From DASYAE01 sp036501535 (GTDB lineage: Bacteria; Actinomycetota; Actinomycetes; Streptomycetales; Catenulisporaceae), in assembly GCA_036501535.1 (NCBI GenBank), contig DASYAE010000258.1, forward strand, positions 1-14,461: 14,461 bases of DNA, given 5' to 3'. This document shows, piece after piece, positions 7,011-14,413 of this stretch. The translations under genes were made by a program, and so were the position numbers. A model generated the notes under the pieces. It was not told where the DNA came from, did no database searches, and saw nothing but the letters and a program-made list of their open reading frames with translations. Numbering within the stretch: the first letter of the stretch is position 1; every line of letters starts with the position of its first letter.

Positions 7011-7823
7011 ATGCATGACGCCCTGCTCGCGCACGGTACGACGCGGCGTCAGCAGGCGCGGTGGCGCGGGATCGGCCTGCTTGCCCGTAAGCTGCCCGAC
7101 CGCTTGGATGGCGGGGTGATCGAGCGCGCCCGGGGCATCCTACACAGCCTGGCCCGATATGCACGTCGCAACCCGGTAACCGCGGTCTATCTCGCCATCC
7201 TGCTGATCCTGCATTTCTGGCTCAACGTCGTGCTCAGCTCCGCCTCCGCCGACCGTGTCGAGATGGCGGTGAGCACCAATCTCGACAACCTCCGGCACGA
7301 CCCGGTCGGCTGCCTGCTCGGCAGCGCCCTGTTCTTCGACGGCTCCGTGACGCATATCGCCACGCTCTCCTTTGACGGCACGCTTATCACCCTGGTTCTC
7401 GGAATAGGTGTGGTGCTCGCGTGGCTCGAGCGCACCTATGGCGGCGTGCGTGCGTATACCGTCTTCGCGACGGGACACATCGGCGCGACGCTGATCGTCT
7501 CCCAGGTGATCCGATACGCATTGGCGCGTGGCTGGTACGCGCAGGACGTACGGCACGCCTACGACTTCGGCATCAGCTACGGCGCGGAGGCGGCTATGGC
7601 GGCATTCGCCTTCAGCCTGCGCCGATTCGCGGCGGCGGCCTGGGTCGTCTTCGTGATTGCCTGGCCGCTGTTCGGCGCCAGCCAGCTGACGCCGATCCCG
7701 GACTTCACCACCTGCGGCCACCTGATCGCCGCGGCGCTCGGCTTCATCCTGGCCGCGGCCGGACTGACGCGTGGGCGGATTGCGTGGCCCTCCGCCGTGC
7801 GCGCGCTGCCGATACCGACGTGA
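7011..7823 (+). CDS. Rhomboid-like integral membrane protein
   Basis: The 270-residue protein has about six hydrophobic segments, beginning with NPVTAVYLAILLILHFWLNVV. It ends with two helices that carry GISYG (Ser189) and CGHLIAAALG (His237). A Ser in a GxS-type turn and a later His in a GH context are the rhomboid protease dyad, so this looks like a divergent actinobacterial rhomboid-like protein. Classical rhomboids have GxSG, but here a Tyr follows the Ser, and activity is uncertain. ATG 7011 lacks a clear ribosome binding site. GTG 7116, preceded by a GGATGG element, would give a 235-residue protein that starts just before the first membrane segment and is a credible alternative. The gene is divergent from the SCO gene. 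Confidence 0.75.
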   Translation: MHDALLAHGTTRRQQARWRGIGLLARKLPDRLDGGVIERARGILHSLARYARRNPVTAVYLAILLILHFWLNVVLSSASADRVEMAVSTNLDNLRHDPVGCLLGSALFFDGSVTHIATLSFDGTLITLVLGIGVVLAWLERTYGGVRAYTVFATGHIGATLIVSQVIRYALARGWYAQDVRHAYDFGISYGAEAAMAAFAFSLRRFAAAAWVVFVIAWPLFGASQLTPIPDFTTCGHLIAAALGFILAAAGLTRGRIAWPSAVRALPIPT

Positions 7824-7834
7824 GCCTGGCCTGG

Positions 7835-7876
7835 CGCGGTGATGCCGGCCGCGGTGATCATCCGAGGCCTTAGACT
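7835..7876 (+). promoter_or_regulatory. Leaderless-type promoter with direct repeats before the glycosyltransferase gene
   Basis: TAGACT at 7871-7876 matches the actinobacterial -10 pattern TAnnnT and ends 6 nt before ATG 7883. Transcription would therefore begin at or next to the start codon. No usable Shine-Dalgarno is present. Upstream, CGCGGTGAT occurs twice (7835-7843 and 7850-7858, 15 bp apart), covering the place of the -35 region, and may be a regulator site. No good -35 hexamer is visible. Confidence 0.5.
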
Positions 7877-7882
7877 CGCGGC

Positions 7883-9103
7883 ATGCGTCTGCTCTTCGCT
7901 TCGACCAGCGGGATGGGCCACTTCAACCCTCTGGTGGCGTTCATCGACGCGGCGGTCGCGCGCGGCGACGAGGTGCTCGCGGTGGGTCCGCCGAAGCTCG
8001 AGCCGACGCTCGCGGCGCGCGGCCATGCCTACCGGATCGGTGCGGCGCCCTCGCAGGACGAGGTCGCGGCCTTCCGTGAGCGGATGGCGGCGGCTGCGCC
8101 CGATGAGGCCGAGGGCATGATCGACCGCGAGTACTTCGGGCGGCTGTGCACCGCCGCGATGCTGCCCGCACTGGAGGAGGCCTGCGACAGCTGGCGGCCG
8201 GACCTGGTCCTGCACGAGCCGTGCGAGTACTCGTCGGTGGTGGCCGCGGACCGGCGCGGCATCCCACATCTGCAGGTCGCGATCTCGCTGGCCCGGCTGG
8301 AGGCCGCGGTCCTCGCGAACACGGGCCCGGTCCTCGCCGCCTATGGCGACCACATCGCCGGCCGGCTCAAGGCCTCGGGCTACCTGACCCGCTTCCCGCC
8401 GTCGGTCGACCCATCGCCGTACCCTGCGACACGGCGCTTCCGTGAAGCGGCAATTAACAGGCTCATCAGAGTGGGAGAGGCAGGATTGCTGGAGGGCAAG
8501 CGGGTTGGCGGGAGCGGGCCGCTACCGGACTGGTGGCACGGCAGCGACGCACCGCTGGTTTACGTCACCTTCGGCACGATGGCGGGCGGCAGACCGGCTG
8601 GCGACGCGGCGTACCGTGTCGCGCTTGATGCCGTGGCTGGTCTGCCTTTCCGCGTGCTGATGACTGTCGGACGCGCGACCGATATCGCCGCGCTCGGCGA
8701 TATCCCCGCCAATGTCCACGTCGAGCCGTGGGTAGCTCAGGCCGACGCGTTGGCCAGCGCCGCCGCGGTGGTCTGCCACGGCGGCTCCGGAACGACTTTC
8801 GGCACCCTCGCCGCCGGCCTGCCGCTTGTGGTCGTGCCGATGTTCGCCGACCAGCCGGCCAACGCCCGGCTGGTGGAGTCCGCCGGAGCCGGGCTGGCCG
8901 TGCCGCCCGGCGGCGTGTCCGACGGGCGCATCGCCGTCCCGGTCGCGACGGACGCCGCGCGCATCCGCCGTGCCCTCGAATCAGTGCTCTCCGACGCGTC
9001 GTACCGGCGGGCGGCCCAGCGGCTCGCGGCAGAGATGGCCGCCCTGCCGACCGCCGGCGAGCTGCTGGACGCGCTGCACGGCGAAATCGGCGCGCGCTGC
9101 TGA
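7883..9103 (+). CDS. GT1-family glycosyltransferase (UGT/MGT type)
   Basis: Transfers a sugar from a nucleotide sugar, probably UDP- or dTDP-linked, to a small acceptor such as a natural product or lipid; the acceptor cannot be inferred. The 406-residue cytoplasmic protein has the two GT-B domains. The N-terminal domain starts with LLFASTSGMGHFNPL, where His13 is the expected catalytic base. The C-terminal domain holds the donor-binding signature at residues 278-327, including HVEPWVAQ, CHGGSGTT and the MFADQPANA end. Between the domains, residues 188-212 form a linker with unusual codons (AGG, AGA, ATT, TTG, GGA, GCA), unlike the rest of the gene. The ATG at 7883 fits a leaderless start. A strong hairpin overlaps the stop codon. 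Its neighbours do not form a natural-product cluster. Confidence 0.88.
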   Translation: MRLLFASTSGMGHFNPLVAFIDAAVARGDEVLAVGPPKLEPTLAARGHAYRIGAAPSQDEVAAFRERMAAAAPDEAEGMIDREYFGRLCTAAMLPALEEACDSWRPDLVLHEPCEYSSVVAADRRGIPHLQVAISLARLEAAVLANTGPVLAAYGDHIAGRLKASGYLTRFPPSVDPSPYPATRRFREAAINRLIRVGEAGLLEGKRVGGSGPLPDWWHGSDAPLVYVTFGTMAGGRPAGDAAYRVALDAVAGLPFRVLMTVGRATDIAALGDIPANVHVEPWVAQADALASAAAVVCHGGSGTTFGTLAAGLPLVVVPMFADQPANARLVESAGAGLAVPPGGVSDGRIAVPVATDAARIRRALESVLSDASYRRAAQRLAAEMAALPTAGELLDALHGEIGARC

Positions 9104-9124
9104 GCCGACCGGCGTCGGCTCAGC
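9099..9124 (+). terminator. Hairpin terminator at the end of the glycosyltransferase gene
   Basis: GCTGAGCCGAC (9099-9109) and GTCGGCTCAGC (9114-9124) form a perfect 11-bp stem with a 4-nt loop. The stop codon TGA 9101-9103 is inside the left arm. There is no T run after it, as is common for actinobacterial terminators. Its place between two convergent genes supports a terminating role on one or both strands. Confidence 0.6.
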
Positions 9125-9126
9125 GC

Positions 9127-9192
9127 GGCACCGGGTTATAGCGGCGCCGGCTCACAGCGGGCACCGAGTCACAGCGGCGCCGACCCACAGCA
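9127..9192. repeat. Tandem 33-bp duplication between convergent genes
   Basis: Positions 9127-9159 and 9160-9192 are direct tandem copies that match at 27 of 33 positions; all six differences are transitions. Each copy itself contains two related units with an AGCGG core, so a looser 16-17 bp pattern runs from about 9120 to 9215, the pepN stop codon. No coding use is seen. Confidence 0.7.
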
Positions 9193-9213
9193 CCAACTGA
9201 CAGCGGCCCCGCT

Positions 9214-11781
9214 TCACCCGCCCGGCAGCGCCCGCGACTTCGCCGCGCGCCGCGCCGCGTCGCGCCCCTCGATCACGATCCGGGCCAGCGCCGCGTCGTC
9301 GGCGTGCTTCGCAATGGCCTGTTCGGCGAGCAGGAAGAGCCGCGGCGAGGTGTCGCCAGCGGGGAAGAGCCGCTGCGCCAGCACGTGCTTGAGGAACCCG
9401 TCGTGGCTCGCCCACAGCGCCGGCAGCGCCTCGAAGTACCGCTCGGTGTAGGGCTCGAGCAGTTCGGCCTGCTCCGGCTGGCGGAACGCGTGCGCGATCT
9501 CGTGCACGCCCTGCACGTTCAGCGCCGCCGAGTCCCCGGCCGTCCCGGTCAGCAGCGCCCAGGCCGCCTCCTTGTGCGCGGCGTCGGGGATCGCCGCGCG
9601 GCAGGCGATCGCCGAGCGGCGGCCGGCGTCGGACGGGTCGCGTTCCAGCTCCGCCGCGATGCGCGTGTCGTCCACGCAGCCGGTGGAGGCCAGCCGCTGC
9701 AGCAGGGACCAGCGCAGGTCGGTGTCCACGACCAGGCCGGGGATCCGGGCGCCGCCGTCCAGCAGGCCGGCCAGCATGTCGAGCTGCTGCTTCGTCACCG
9801 CGGTGCGGCCGAGCAGCTGTGCCCAGGCCAGTTGGTGGTCGCTGCCCGGTGCCGCCTCGTGCAGCAGCCGCTCGGCCGCTTCGGCCAGCATGCCGTGGCC
9901 CTCGGCGGCCCACGCCGGGTCGCCCAGCGTGCGCAGCACCATCAGCGTGTACTGGTGCAGGTTCTGCAGCACCGAGACCGAGCGTTCCGAGCCCATGCCG
10001 CGCACGACCATCCGCACGAAGTCCGGCACCGCCATGTCCGCCTGCTGTGCCATGTCCAGCGCGTTCGTCCAGCACACCGCTCGCGGCAGCGACTCGTCGA
10101 ACTCGGCGATCGACCCGACCAGGGTGGCCAGCGACCGCTCGTCGAATCGGAGCAGGGCGTATCCGAGGTCGTCGTCGTTCGGCAGGACCAGGTCGGCGCC
10201 GCGCACCCCGGCCAGTTCCGGCACCGGCGTGCGCGGCCCGTCCACGTCCACCTCGATCCGGTGATAGCGCCGCAGCGCCCCGTCGCGCCGCTCGTACAGG
10301 CCGATGGCGATCCGGTGCGGGCGCAGCGTCGGATGCTCGTCCGGAGCCTCCTGCAGCACGGCGAACGAGCGGTACGCCCCGGCGTCGTCGAGCTCGAAGT
10401 CGGCCCGCAGCGTGTTCGGCCCGGTGCTCTCCAGCCAGGCCCGCGACCAGGCCGACAGGTCCCGGCCGCTGGTGCGCTCAAGCTCCCGCAGCAGGTCCGC
10501 GAGCTCCGCGTTGCTCCAGGCGTGCCGGGCGAAATAGGCGCGCACCCCGGCGAAGAACTGCTCCCGGCCCACGTAGGCGACCAGCTGCTTGATCACCGAC
10601 GCGCCCTTCGCGTAGCTGATCCCGTCGAGATTGCTGATCACCTCGCTCAGCGTCTTGAGGTCGTCCGAGATCGGGTGCGTGCTCGGCAGCCGGTCCTGGC
10701 CGTAGCCCCACGCCTTGCGGCTGTTGGCGAACGTGGTCCAGGCGCCGGTGTGCCGGGTCGCCTCCGCGGTGGACAGGGTGCCGGCGAACTCGGCGAACGA
10801 CTCGTTCAGCCACAGGTCGCCCCACCACCGCATGGTCACCAGGTCGCCGAACCACATGTGCGCCATCTCGTGCAGGATCACCGTCGCGCGCATCTCCCGC
10901 ATCGTGTCGGTGACCTTGGAGCGGAACAGGAAGTCCTCGGAGATGGTGACCGCGCCGGCGTTCTCCATCGCGCCGGCCGAGAAGTCGGGCACGAAGGCCT
11001 GGTCGTACTTCGCGAACGGGAAGTCGTCCTCGAACAGGCCGGTGTAGTAGTCCAGGCCGCTGCGGGTGATCTCGAAGACCTCGTCCGCGTCCAGGTGGCC
11101 GGCCAGCGACGCCCGGCAGCACACGCCGAGCGGGATGATCTGGCCGCGCGGCGTCGTGTGGCTCGCGCGCAGCATGGTGTACTCGCCCGCGGTGACGTTG
11201 ACGATGTAGCCGGGCAGTGGCGGAGTCACGCCGAAGGACCAGCGGGCGGCGCCGGGGTTCCCTGCAACCGGCTCGGGCTCGGGCGCCGGCTGGTTCGAGA
11301 TGACCGTCCACCCGGCCGGAGCCAGCACGGTGATGGTGAAGGCGCCCTTGAGGTCGGGCTGCTCGAAGTGGGCGAAGACCTTGCGCGCCTCGGCCGGGGC
11401 CAGGTTCGTGTACAGATACACCTTGCCGTCGAGCGGGTCGACCGCCCGGTGCAGGCCGGCCGAGTCGTTCACGTAGCGCAGCTCGGCCTCGACCCGCAGG
11501 GTGTTGTCCGCGGCGAGATCGGACAGCGCGATGCGGTCGTCGGCGAAGCAGGCGGCCGGGTCCAGCGCGGCGCCGTTCAGCGTGATCGCTCGGATCCGCT
11601 CCCGGTCCGCGATCAGGTCGATGAAGCTCGACCCGCCGGGTTGCGCGCAGTGGAACCGCACGGTCGTGTCGGAGCCGAAGACCTCCCCGCCCCGGGTGAG
11701 GTCGAGTTCGACATCGTAGCCGTCGACGCGTATCAGGCGCGCGCGCTCGCGGGACTCGTCCCGGGTGATCTCCGTCGGCAT
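9214..11781 (-). CDS. pepN: Aminopeptidase N (M1 family zinc metallopeptidase)
   Basis: Removes N-terminal residues from peptides in the cytoplasm, serving general peptide turnover. The 855-residue length is normal for actinobacterial PepN. Motifs in order are the substrate-binding GAMEN (270-274), the zinc site HEMAH (304-308) and the third zinc ligand Glu327 in LNESFAEF, exactly 18 residues after the second His. An ERAP1-type C-terminal helical domain follows. The start ATG 11781 is preceded by AGGAAAGGA with 8-nt spacing. The frame opens 28 codons further upstream, but that part is Arg-rich and unlike the family. The racemase gene lies 121 nt upstream on the same strand, and the hairpin in between suggests separate or partly separate expression. 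Confidence 0.95.
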   Translation of the reverse strand: MPTEITRDESRERARLIRVDGYDVELDLTRGGEVFGSDTTVRFHCAQPGGSSFIDLIADRERIRAITLNGAALDPAACFADDRIALSDLAADNTLRVEAELRYVNDSAGLHRAVDPLDGKVYLYTNLAPAEARKVFAHFEQPDLKGAFTITVLAPAGWTVISNQPAPEPEPVAGNPGAARWSFGVTPPLPGYIVNVTAGEYTMLRASHTTPRGQIIPLGVCCRASLAGHLDADEVFEITRSGLDYYTGLFEDDFPFAKYDQAFVPDFSAGAMENAGAVTISEDFLFRSKVTDTMREMRATVILHEMAHMWFGDLVTMRWWGDLWLNESFAEFAGTLSTAEATRHTGAWTTFANSRKAWGYGQDRLPSTHPISDDLKTLSEVISNLDGISYAKGASVIKQLVAYVGREQFFAGVRAYFARHAWSNAELADLLRELERTSGRDLSAWSRAWLESTGPNTLRADFELDDAGAYRSFAVLQEAPDEHPTLRPHRIAIGLYERRDGALRRYHRIEVDVDGPRTPVPELAGVRGADLVLPNDDDLGYALLRFDERSLATLVGSIAEFDESLPRAVCWTNALDMAQQADMAVPDFVRMVVRGMGSERSVSVLQNLHQYTLMVLRTLGDPAWAAEGHGMLAEAAERLLHEAAPGSDHQLAWAQLLGRTAVTKQQLDMLAGLLDGGARIPGLVVDTDLRWSLLQRLASTGCVDDTRIAAELERDPSDAGRRSAIACRAAIPDAAHKEAAWALLTGTAGDSAALNVQGVHEIAHAFRQPEQAELLEPYTERYFEALPALWASHDGFLKHVLAQRLFPAGDTSPRLFLLAEQAIAKHADDAALARIVIEGRDAARRAAKSRALPGG

Positions 11782-11801
11782 GTGCCGGGTCCTTTCCTGT
11801 T

Positions 11802-11819
11802 GCCGGCGTCCGCGCCGGC
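11802..11819 (-). terminator. GC hairpin just upstream of the pepN ribosome binding site
   Basis: GCCGGCG (11802-11808) and CGCCGGC (11813-11819) form a perfect 7-bp stem with a 4-nt loop, a few bases upstream of the pepN Shine-Dalgarno. It may end transcription from the racemase gene, or act as an RNA structure in the pepN leader. No T run follows. Confidence 0.3.
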
Positions 11820-11863
11820 GCGGCGCGAAAGCCCGTTCTCCTGGAGCCGACACGCGTCGGCGC

Positions 11864-11869
11864 ATGCTA
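11864..11869 (-). promoter_or_regulatory. Possible -10 element for pepN
   Basis: TAGCAT on the minus strand fits TAnnnT and would give a leader of about 75 nt carrying the hairpin and Shine-Dalgarno. No recognisable -35 sequence is found at the right distance, so this is weak. Confidence 0.2.
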
Positions 11870-11902
11870 CGCGGTCCGGCGTGCGGCCGGCCGCCCCGCC
11901 CT

Positions 11903-13072
11903 CTATCCGACCGCCCCCGAGGCTCTCAGACGGCTGATCTCGTCGGGGGCGAACCCCCAGTCCCGCAGCGCCGCCGCGGTGTGCTGGCCGGGACGCGGCG
12001 CCGGGCCCTGCACCGCACCGGGCGTGCGCGAGAGGCGCGGCGCCGGGGAAGGCTGGCGCAGCCCGGCGACCTCGGTGAACGTCGCGCGCGCCGCATTGTG
12101 CGGATGCCGGTGCGCTTCCCAGGGGGAGAGTACCGGCGTGACGCAGGCATCCGTCCCGCCGAACTGCTCGGCCCACGCGTCGCGCTCCCGCGTGGCGAAG
12201 ATCTCGGCGAACCTGTCCCGGGTCCGCGGCCAGCCGGCCCGGTCGTGCTGCAGCGCGGGATCGACCTCGCCGGTCAGGCCGAGGCCGTAGAGCAGCTGGG
12301 CGTAGAACTGCGGCTCGACCGCGCCGATCGCCACGAACCGGCCGTCGGAGCACGCGTAGGTCGTGTAGAAGGGCGCCGAGCCGTCGAACAGGTTCCGGCC
12401 GCGGTCCTCCTCCCACAGGCCCTGCGCGCGCAGGCCGTGCATCAGGGACGTGACGAGCGCGGCGCCCTCGGCCATCGCCGCGTCCACCACCTGGCCCCGG
12501 CCCGACGACGCCCGCTCGACCAGCGCCGCCAGCACGCCCACGGCCAGCAGCATGCCGCCGCCGCCGAAGTCGGCCACGTAGTTCGACGGCGGCAGCGGCG
12601 GGCCGTCGGCCGGGCCGAGCGGCTCGAGCGCGCCGGACAGCGCGAGGTAGTTGATGTCGTGCCCGGCGGCCGGCGCGAGCGGGCCGTCCTGGCCCCAGCC
12701 GGTCATCCGGGCGTAGACCAGCCGCGGGTTGCGGGCCAGGCAGGACTTCGGGCCGAGCCCGAGCCGCTCCATGACCCCCGGCCGGAACCCCTCCACCAGC
12801 ACGTCGGCCCGGCCGGCCAGCCGCAGCGCGACCTCGGCGCCGGCCGGGTGCTTCAAGTCGACGCCCACCGAGCGCCGGCCGCGCCCGAGCGGCTCCGGCG
12901 GCGGGCCGTCCAGGGCCTGCTGAGGCCCCGGCACCGGTTTCCCGGCGCCGCCCGGCCGGTCGAGTCGCAGCACGTCGGCGCCCAGGTCGGACAGCACCGT
13001 GCAGGCGAACGGCGCCGGAGCGAGCGAGGCGAATTCGAGGACGGCGATCCCGTCGAGCGGACCCTGGGGCAC
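11903..13072 (-). CDS. Alpha-methylacyl-CoA racemase (CaiB/BaiF CoA-transferase family)
   Basis: Epimerises the alpha-methyl centre of (R)/(S)-2-methylacyl-CoA thioesters, needed for beta-oxidation of branched and sterol-derived side chains. The 389-residue protein carries the family III fold motifs VLEFASLAPAPFA, GADVLRLDRPGG and LVEGFRPGVMERLGLG. It also has the racemase-type signature LVYARMTGWGQDGP-LAPAAGHDINYL. The catalytic set of the mycobacterial racemase MCR is present: His138 in GHDINY, Asp168 in VADFGGGG and Glu253 in GAVEPQFY. These make racemase more likely than CoA-transferase. The start is GTG 13072, with no Shine-Dalgarno but a TAGGCT box 6 nt upstream, so it is probably leaderless. 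No other beta-oxidation genes lie next to it. Confidence 0.9.
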   Translation of the reverse strand: MPQGPLDGIAVLEFASLAPAPFACTVLSDLGADVLRLDRPGGAGKPVPGPQQALDGPPPEPLGRGRRSVGVDLKHPAGAEVALRLAGRADVLVEGFRPGVMERLGLGPKSCLARNPRLVYARMTGWGQDGPLAPAAGHDINYLALSGALEPLGPADGPPLPPSNYVADFGGGGMLLAVGVLAALVERASSGRGQVVDAAMAEGAALVTSLMHGLRAQGLWEEDRGRNLFDGSAPFYTTYACSDGRFVAIGAVEPQFYAQLLYGLGLTGEVDPALQHDRAGWPRTRDRFAEIFATRERDAWAEQFGGTDACVTPVLSPWEAHRHPHNAARATFTEVAGLRQPSPAPRLSRTPGAVQGPAPRPGQHTAAALRDWGFAPDEISRLRASGAVG

Positions 13073-13078
13073 GGGCCG

Positions 13079-13084
13079 AGCCTA
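13079..13084 (-). promoter_or_regulatory. -10 box of a leaderless promoter for the racemase gene
   Basis: TAGGCT on the minus strand fits TAnnnT and is separated from GTG 13072 by 6 nt (13073-13078), the same geometry as at the glycosyltransferase gene. There is no purine-rich ribosome binding site between them. A -35 hexamer is not evident. Confidence 0.5.
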
Positions 13085-13138
13085 GCCAACGCCGATCCGC
13101 TGCGGCTCGCGGGTCGCCGCGCGCCAAACCCCATAAAG

Positions 13139-13158
13139 CATTGCCACATGAAGCAATG
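13139..13158 (-). terminator. Possible hairpin terminator downstream of manC
   Basis: CATTGC (13139-13144) and GCAATG (13153-13158) form a perfect 6-bp stem with an 8-nt loop, about 58 nt past the manC stop codon. The surrounding DNA is clearly richer in A and T than the genes. On the minus strand the hairpin is followed by CTTTATGGGGTTT. It could instead be a regulator site for the racemase gene. Confidence 0.3.
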
Positions 13159-13215
13159 ACATTGGAAACTGCCGTTCGAAGTAGTCCACATGGAGCACAG
13201 TCGTACGAATCCCCG

Positions 13216-14298
13216 TCACACGAAGCCTTTCAGGCCGAGCCCGTGCAATTCGTCCACGATCTGCTTGACCCCGGCCGCCCGGGAGCGCGGCAGGACCAGC
13301 ACCGCGTCCGCGGTCTCGACCACCACCAGGTCCTCCACCCCGACGGCCGCCACCAGCCGGTCGGAGGCGGAGACCACCACGCACGACTTGGCCTCGCGCA
13401 CCAGGGTGGTCTCCGGCCGGCCCAGCACCACGTTGCCGGTCCGGTCGCACGGCAGCGCCTCGCCCAGCGAGTTGAAGTCGCCGACGTCGCTCCACGGGAA
13501 GTCCGCCGGCACTGTGGCGACCCGGCCGTCGGCCGCCGCGCCCTCCATCACCGCGTAGTCGACCGAGATCTTCTCCAGCCCGGGCCAGCGCTCGGCCAGC
13601 ACGGTCTCCCGGTCCGGCCGGTCCCAGGCCGCGGCGATCTCGAGCGCCGCCGTACGCATTGCCGGTTTGCGCGCGGCCAACTCGGCCAGGAACGTGGCCG
13701 CGGTGAAGACGAACATCCCCGCGTTCCAGAGGTATTCGCCGGATTCGACATAGGCCAGCGCGACGTCGTGCGCCGGCTTCTCCTTGAACTCGCGGACCAG
13801 CCGCGCGCCGTCCGCCAGCGCTTCACCCGTGCGCAGGTATCCGTAGCCCACCTCGGCGCGTATCGGCCGGATGCCCACCGTGACGAGGTAACCCTCGCGG
13901 GCGACGGACTCAGCCGTCCGGATGACCTCGGTGAACCGTTCCTGATCCCCGATCAGGTGATCGGAGGCGAACACGCCGACCACGGCCTGCGGATCGCGCC
14001 GCGCGATCACCGCGACCGCCAGCGCGATCGCCGCGCACGAGTCGCGCGGGCTGGGCTCGACCAGGATGTTGGCCTCGGACACCTTCGGCAGCTGTCGGCT
14101 GACCGCCGCGGCGTGCGCCGTGCCGGTGACCACGTGGACCCGCCCCGGCGCGGAGACCCCGCCGAGCCGGTCCACGGTCGCCTGCAGCAGCGTGCGGTCG
14201 GTGCCGGTGAGGGGATGCAGGAACTTCGGATTCCCCGCCCGGGACAGCGGCCAGAGCCGGGTGCCGCTTCCGCCGGCCAGGACGATCGAATCCAGCAC
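13216..14298 (-). CDS. manC: Mannose-1-phosphate guanylyltransferase (GDP-mannose pyrophosphorylase)
   Basis: Makes GDP-mannose from mannose 1-phosphate and GTP in the cytoplasm, feeding polyprenyl-phosphate mannose, glycolipids and glycoprotein mannosylation. The 360-residue protein is a typical short actinobacterial ManC without an isomerase domain. It shows the nucleotide-binding loop SIVLAGGSGTRLWPLSR (residues 4-20), EPSPRDSCAAIALA, the metal-binding GVFASDHLIGD, REFKEKP and WNAGMFVF, and near the end FPWSDVGDFNSLGEAL. The start is GTG 14298, because the conserved first strand begins there and GGGAG precedes it by 6 nt. The open frame to 14388 adds 30 Arg-rich residues not typical of the family. 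The GT-C-like membrane protein at 3360 may use a polyprenyl sugar, but nothing ties the two genes directly. Confidence 0.92.
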   Translation of the reverse strand: MLDSIVLAGGSGTRLWPLSRAGNPKFLHPLTGTDRTLLQATVDRLGGVSAPGRVHVVTGTAHAAAVSRQLPKVSEANILVEPSPRDSCAAIALAVAVIARRDPQAVVGVFASDHLIGDQERFTEVIRTAESVAREGYLVTVGIRPIRAEVGYGYLRTGEALADGARLVREFKEKPAHDVALAYVESGEYLWNAGMFVFTAATFLAELAARKPAMRTAALEIAAAWDRPDRETVLAERWPGLEKISVDYAVMEGAAADGRVATVPADFPWSDVGDFNSLGEALPCDRTGNVVLGRPETTLVREAKSCVVVSASDRLVAAVGVEDLVVVETADAVLVLPRSRAAGVKQIVDELHGLGLKGFV

Positions 14299-14383
14299 GG
14301 GCCACTCCCACAAGTCGCGGACGGACGAGACGCGCCGCGTCCGCCGCCGCTGCGCGGACACCGGCGTCCGCGGACGTCCTTGC

Positions 14384-14413
14384 ACCATCCAGCCGGGCGG
14401 AACGCGTTGTCAA
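14384..14413 (-). promoter_or_regulatory. Possible promoter of manC
   Basis: On the minus strand a perfect TTGACA (14408-14413) is followed after 18 nt by GATGGT (14384-14389), a weak -10. This would give a leader of about 80 nt before GTG 14298. The good -35 supports it and the poor -10 counts against it. Confidence 0.35.

Noticed and set aside
11782..11865. 28-residue N-terminal extension of PepN
   Set aside because: Arg-rich, covers a hairpin and the Shine-Dalgarno, and ATG 11781 has a well-spaced ribosome binding site.
9304..11937. 877-codon plus-strand open frame opposite pepN
   Set aside because: Arg/Gly/Val-rich translation with no family motif. It mirrors the complete, motif-bearing pepN gene and is kept open by high GC composition.
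11765..13159. 464-codon plus-strand open frame opposite the racemase gene
   Set aside because: Antisense shadow of a gene with all catalytic residues; its own translation resembles nothing.
14299..14388. 30-residue N-terminal extension of ManC
   Set aside because: Non-family Arg-rich sequence upstream of the conserved nucleotide-binding strand; GTG 14298 has a GGGAG element.
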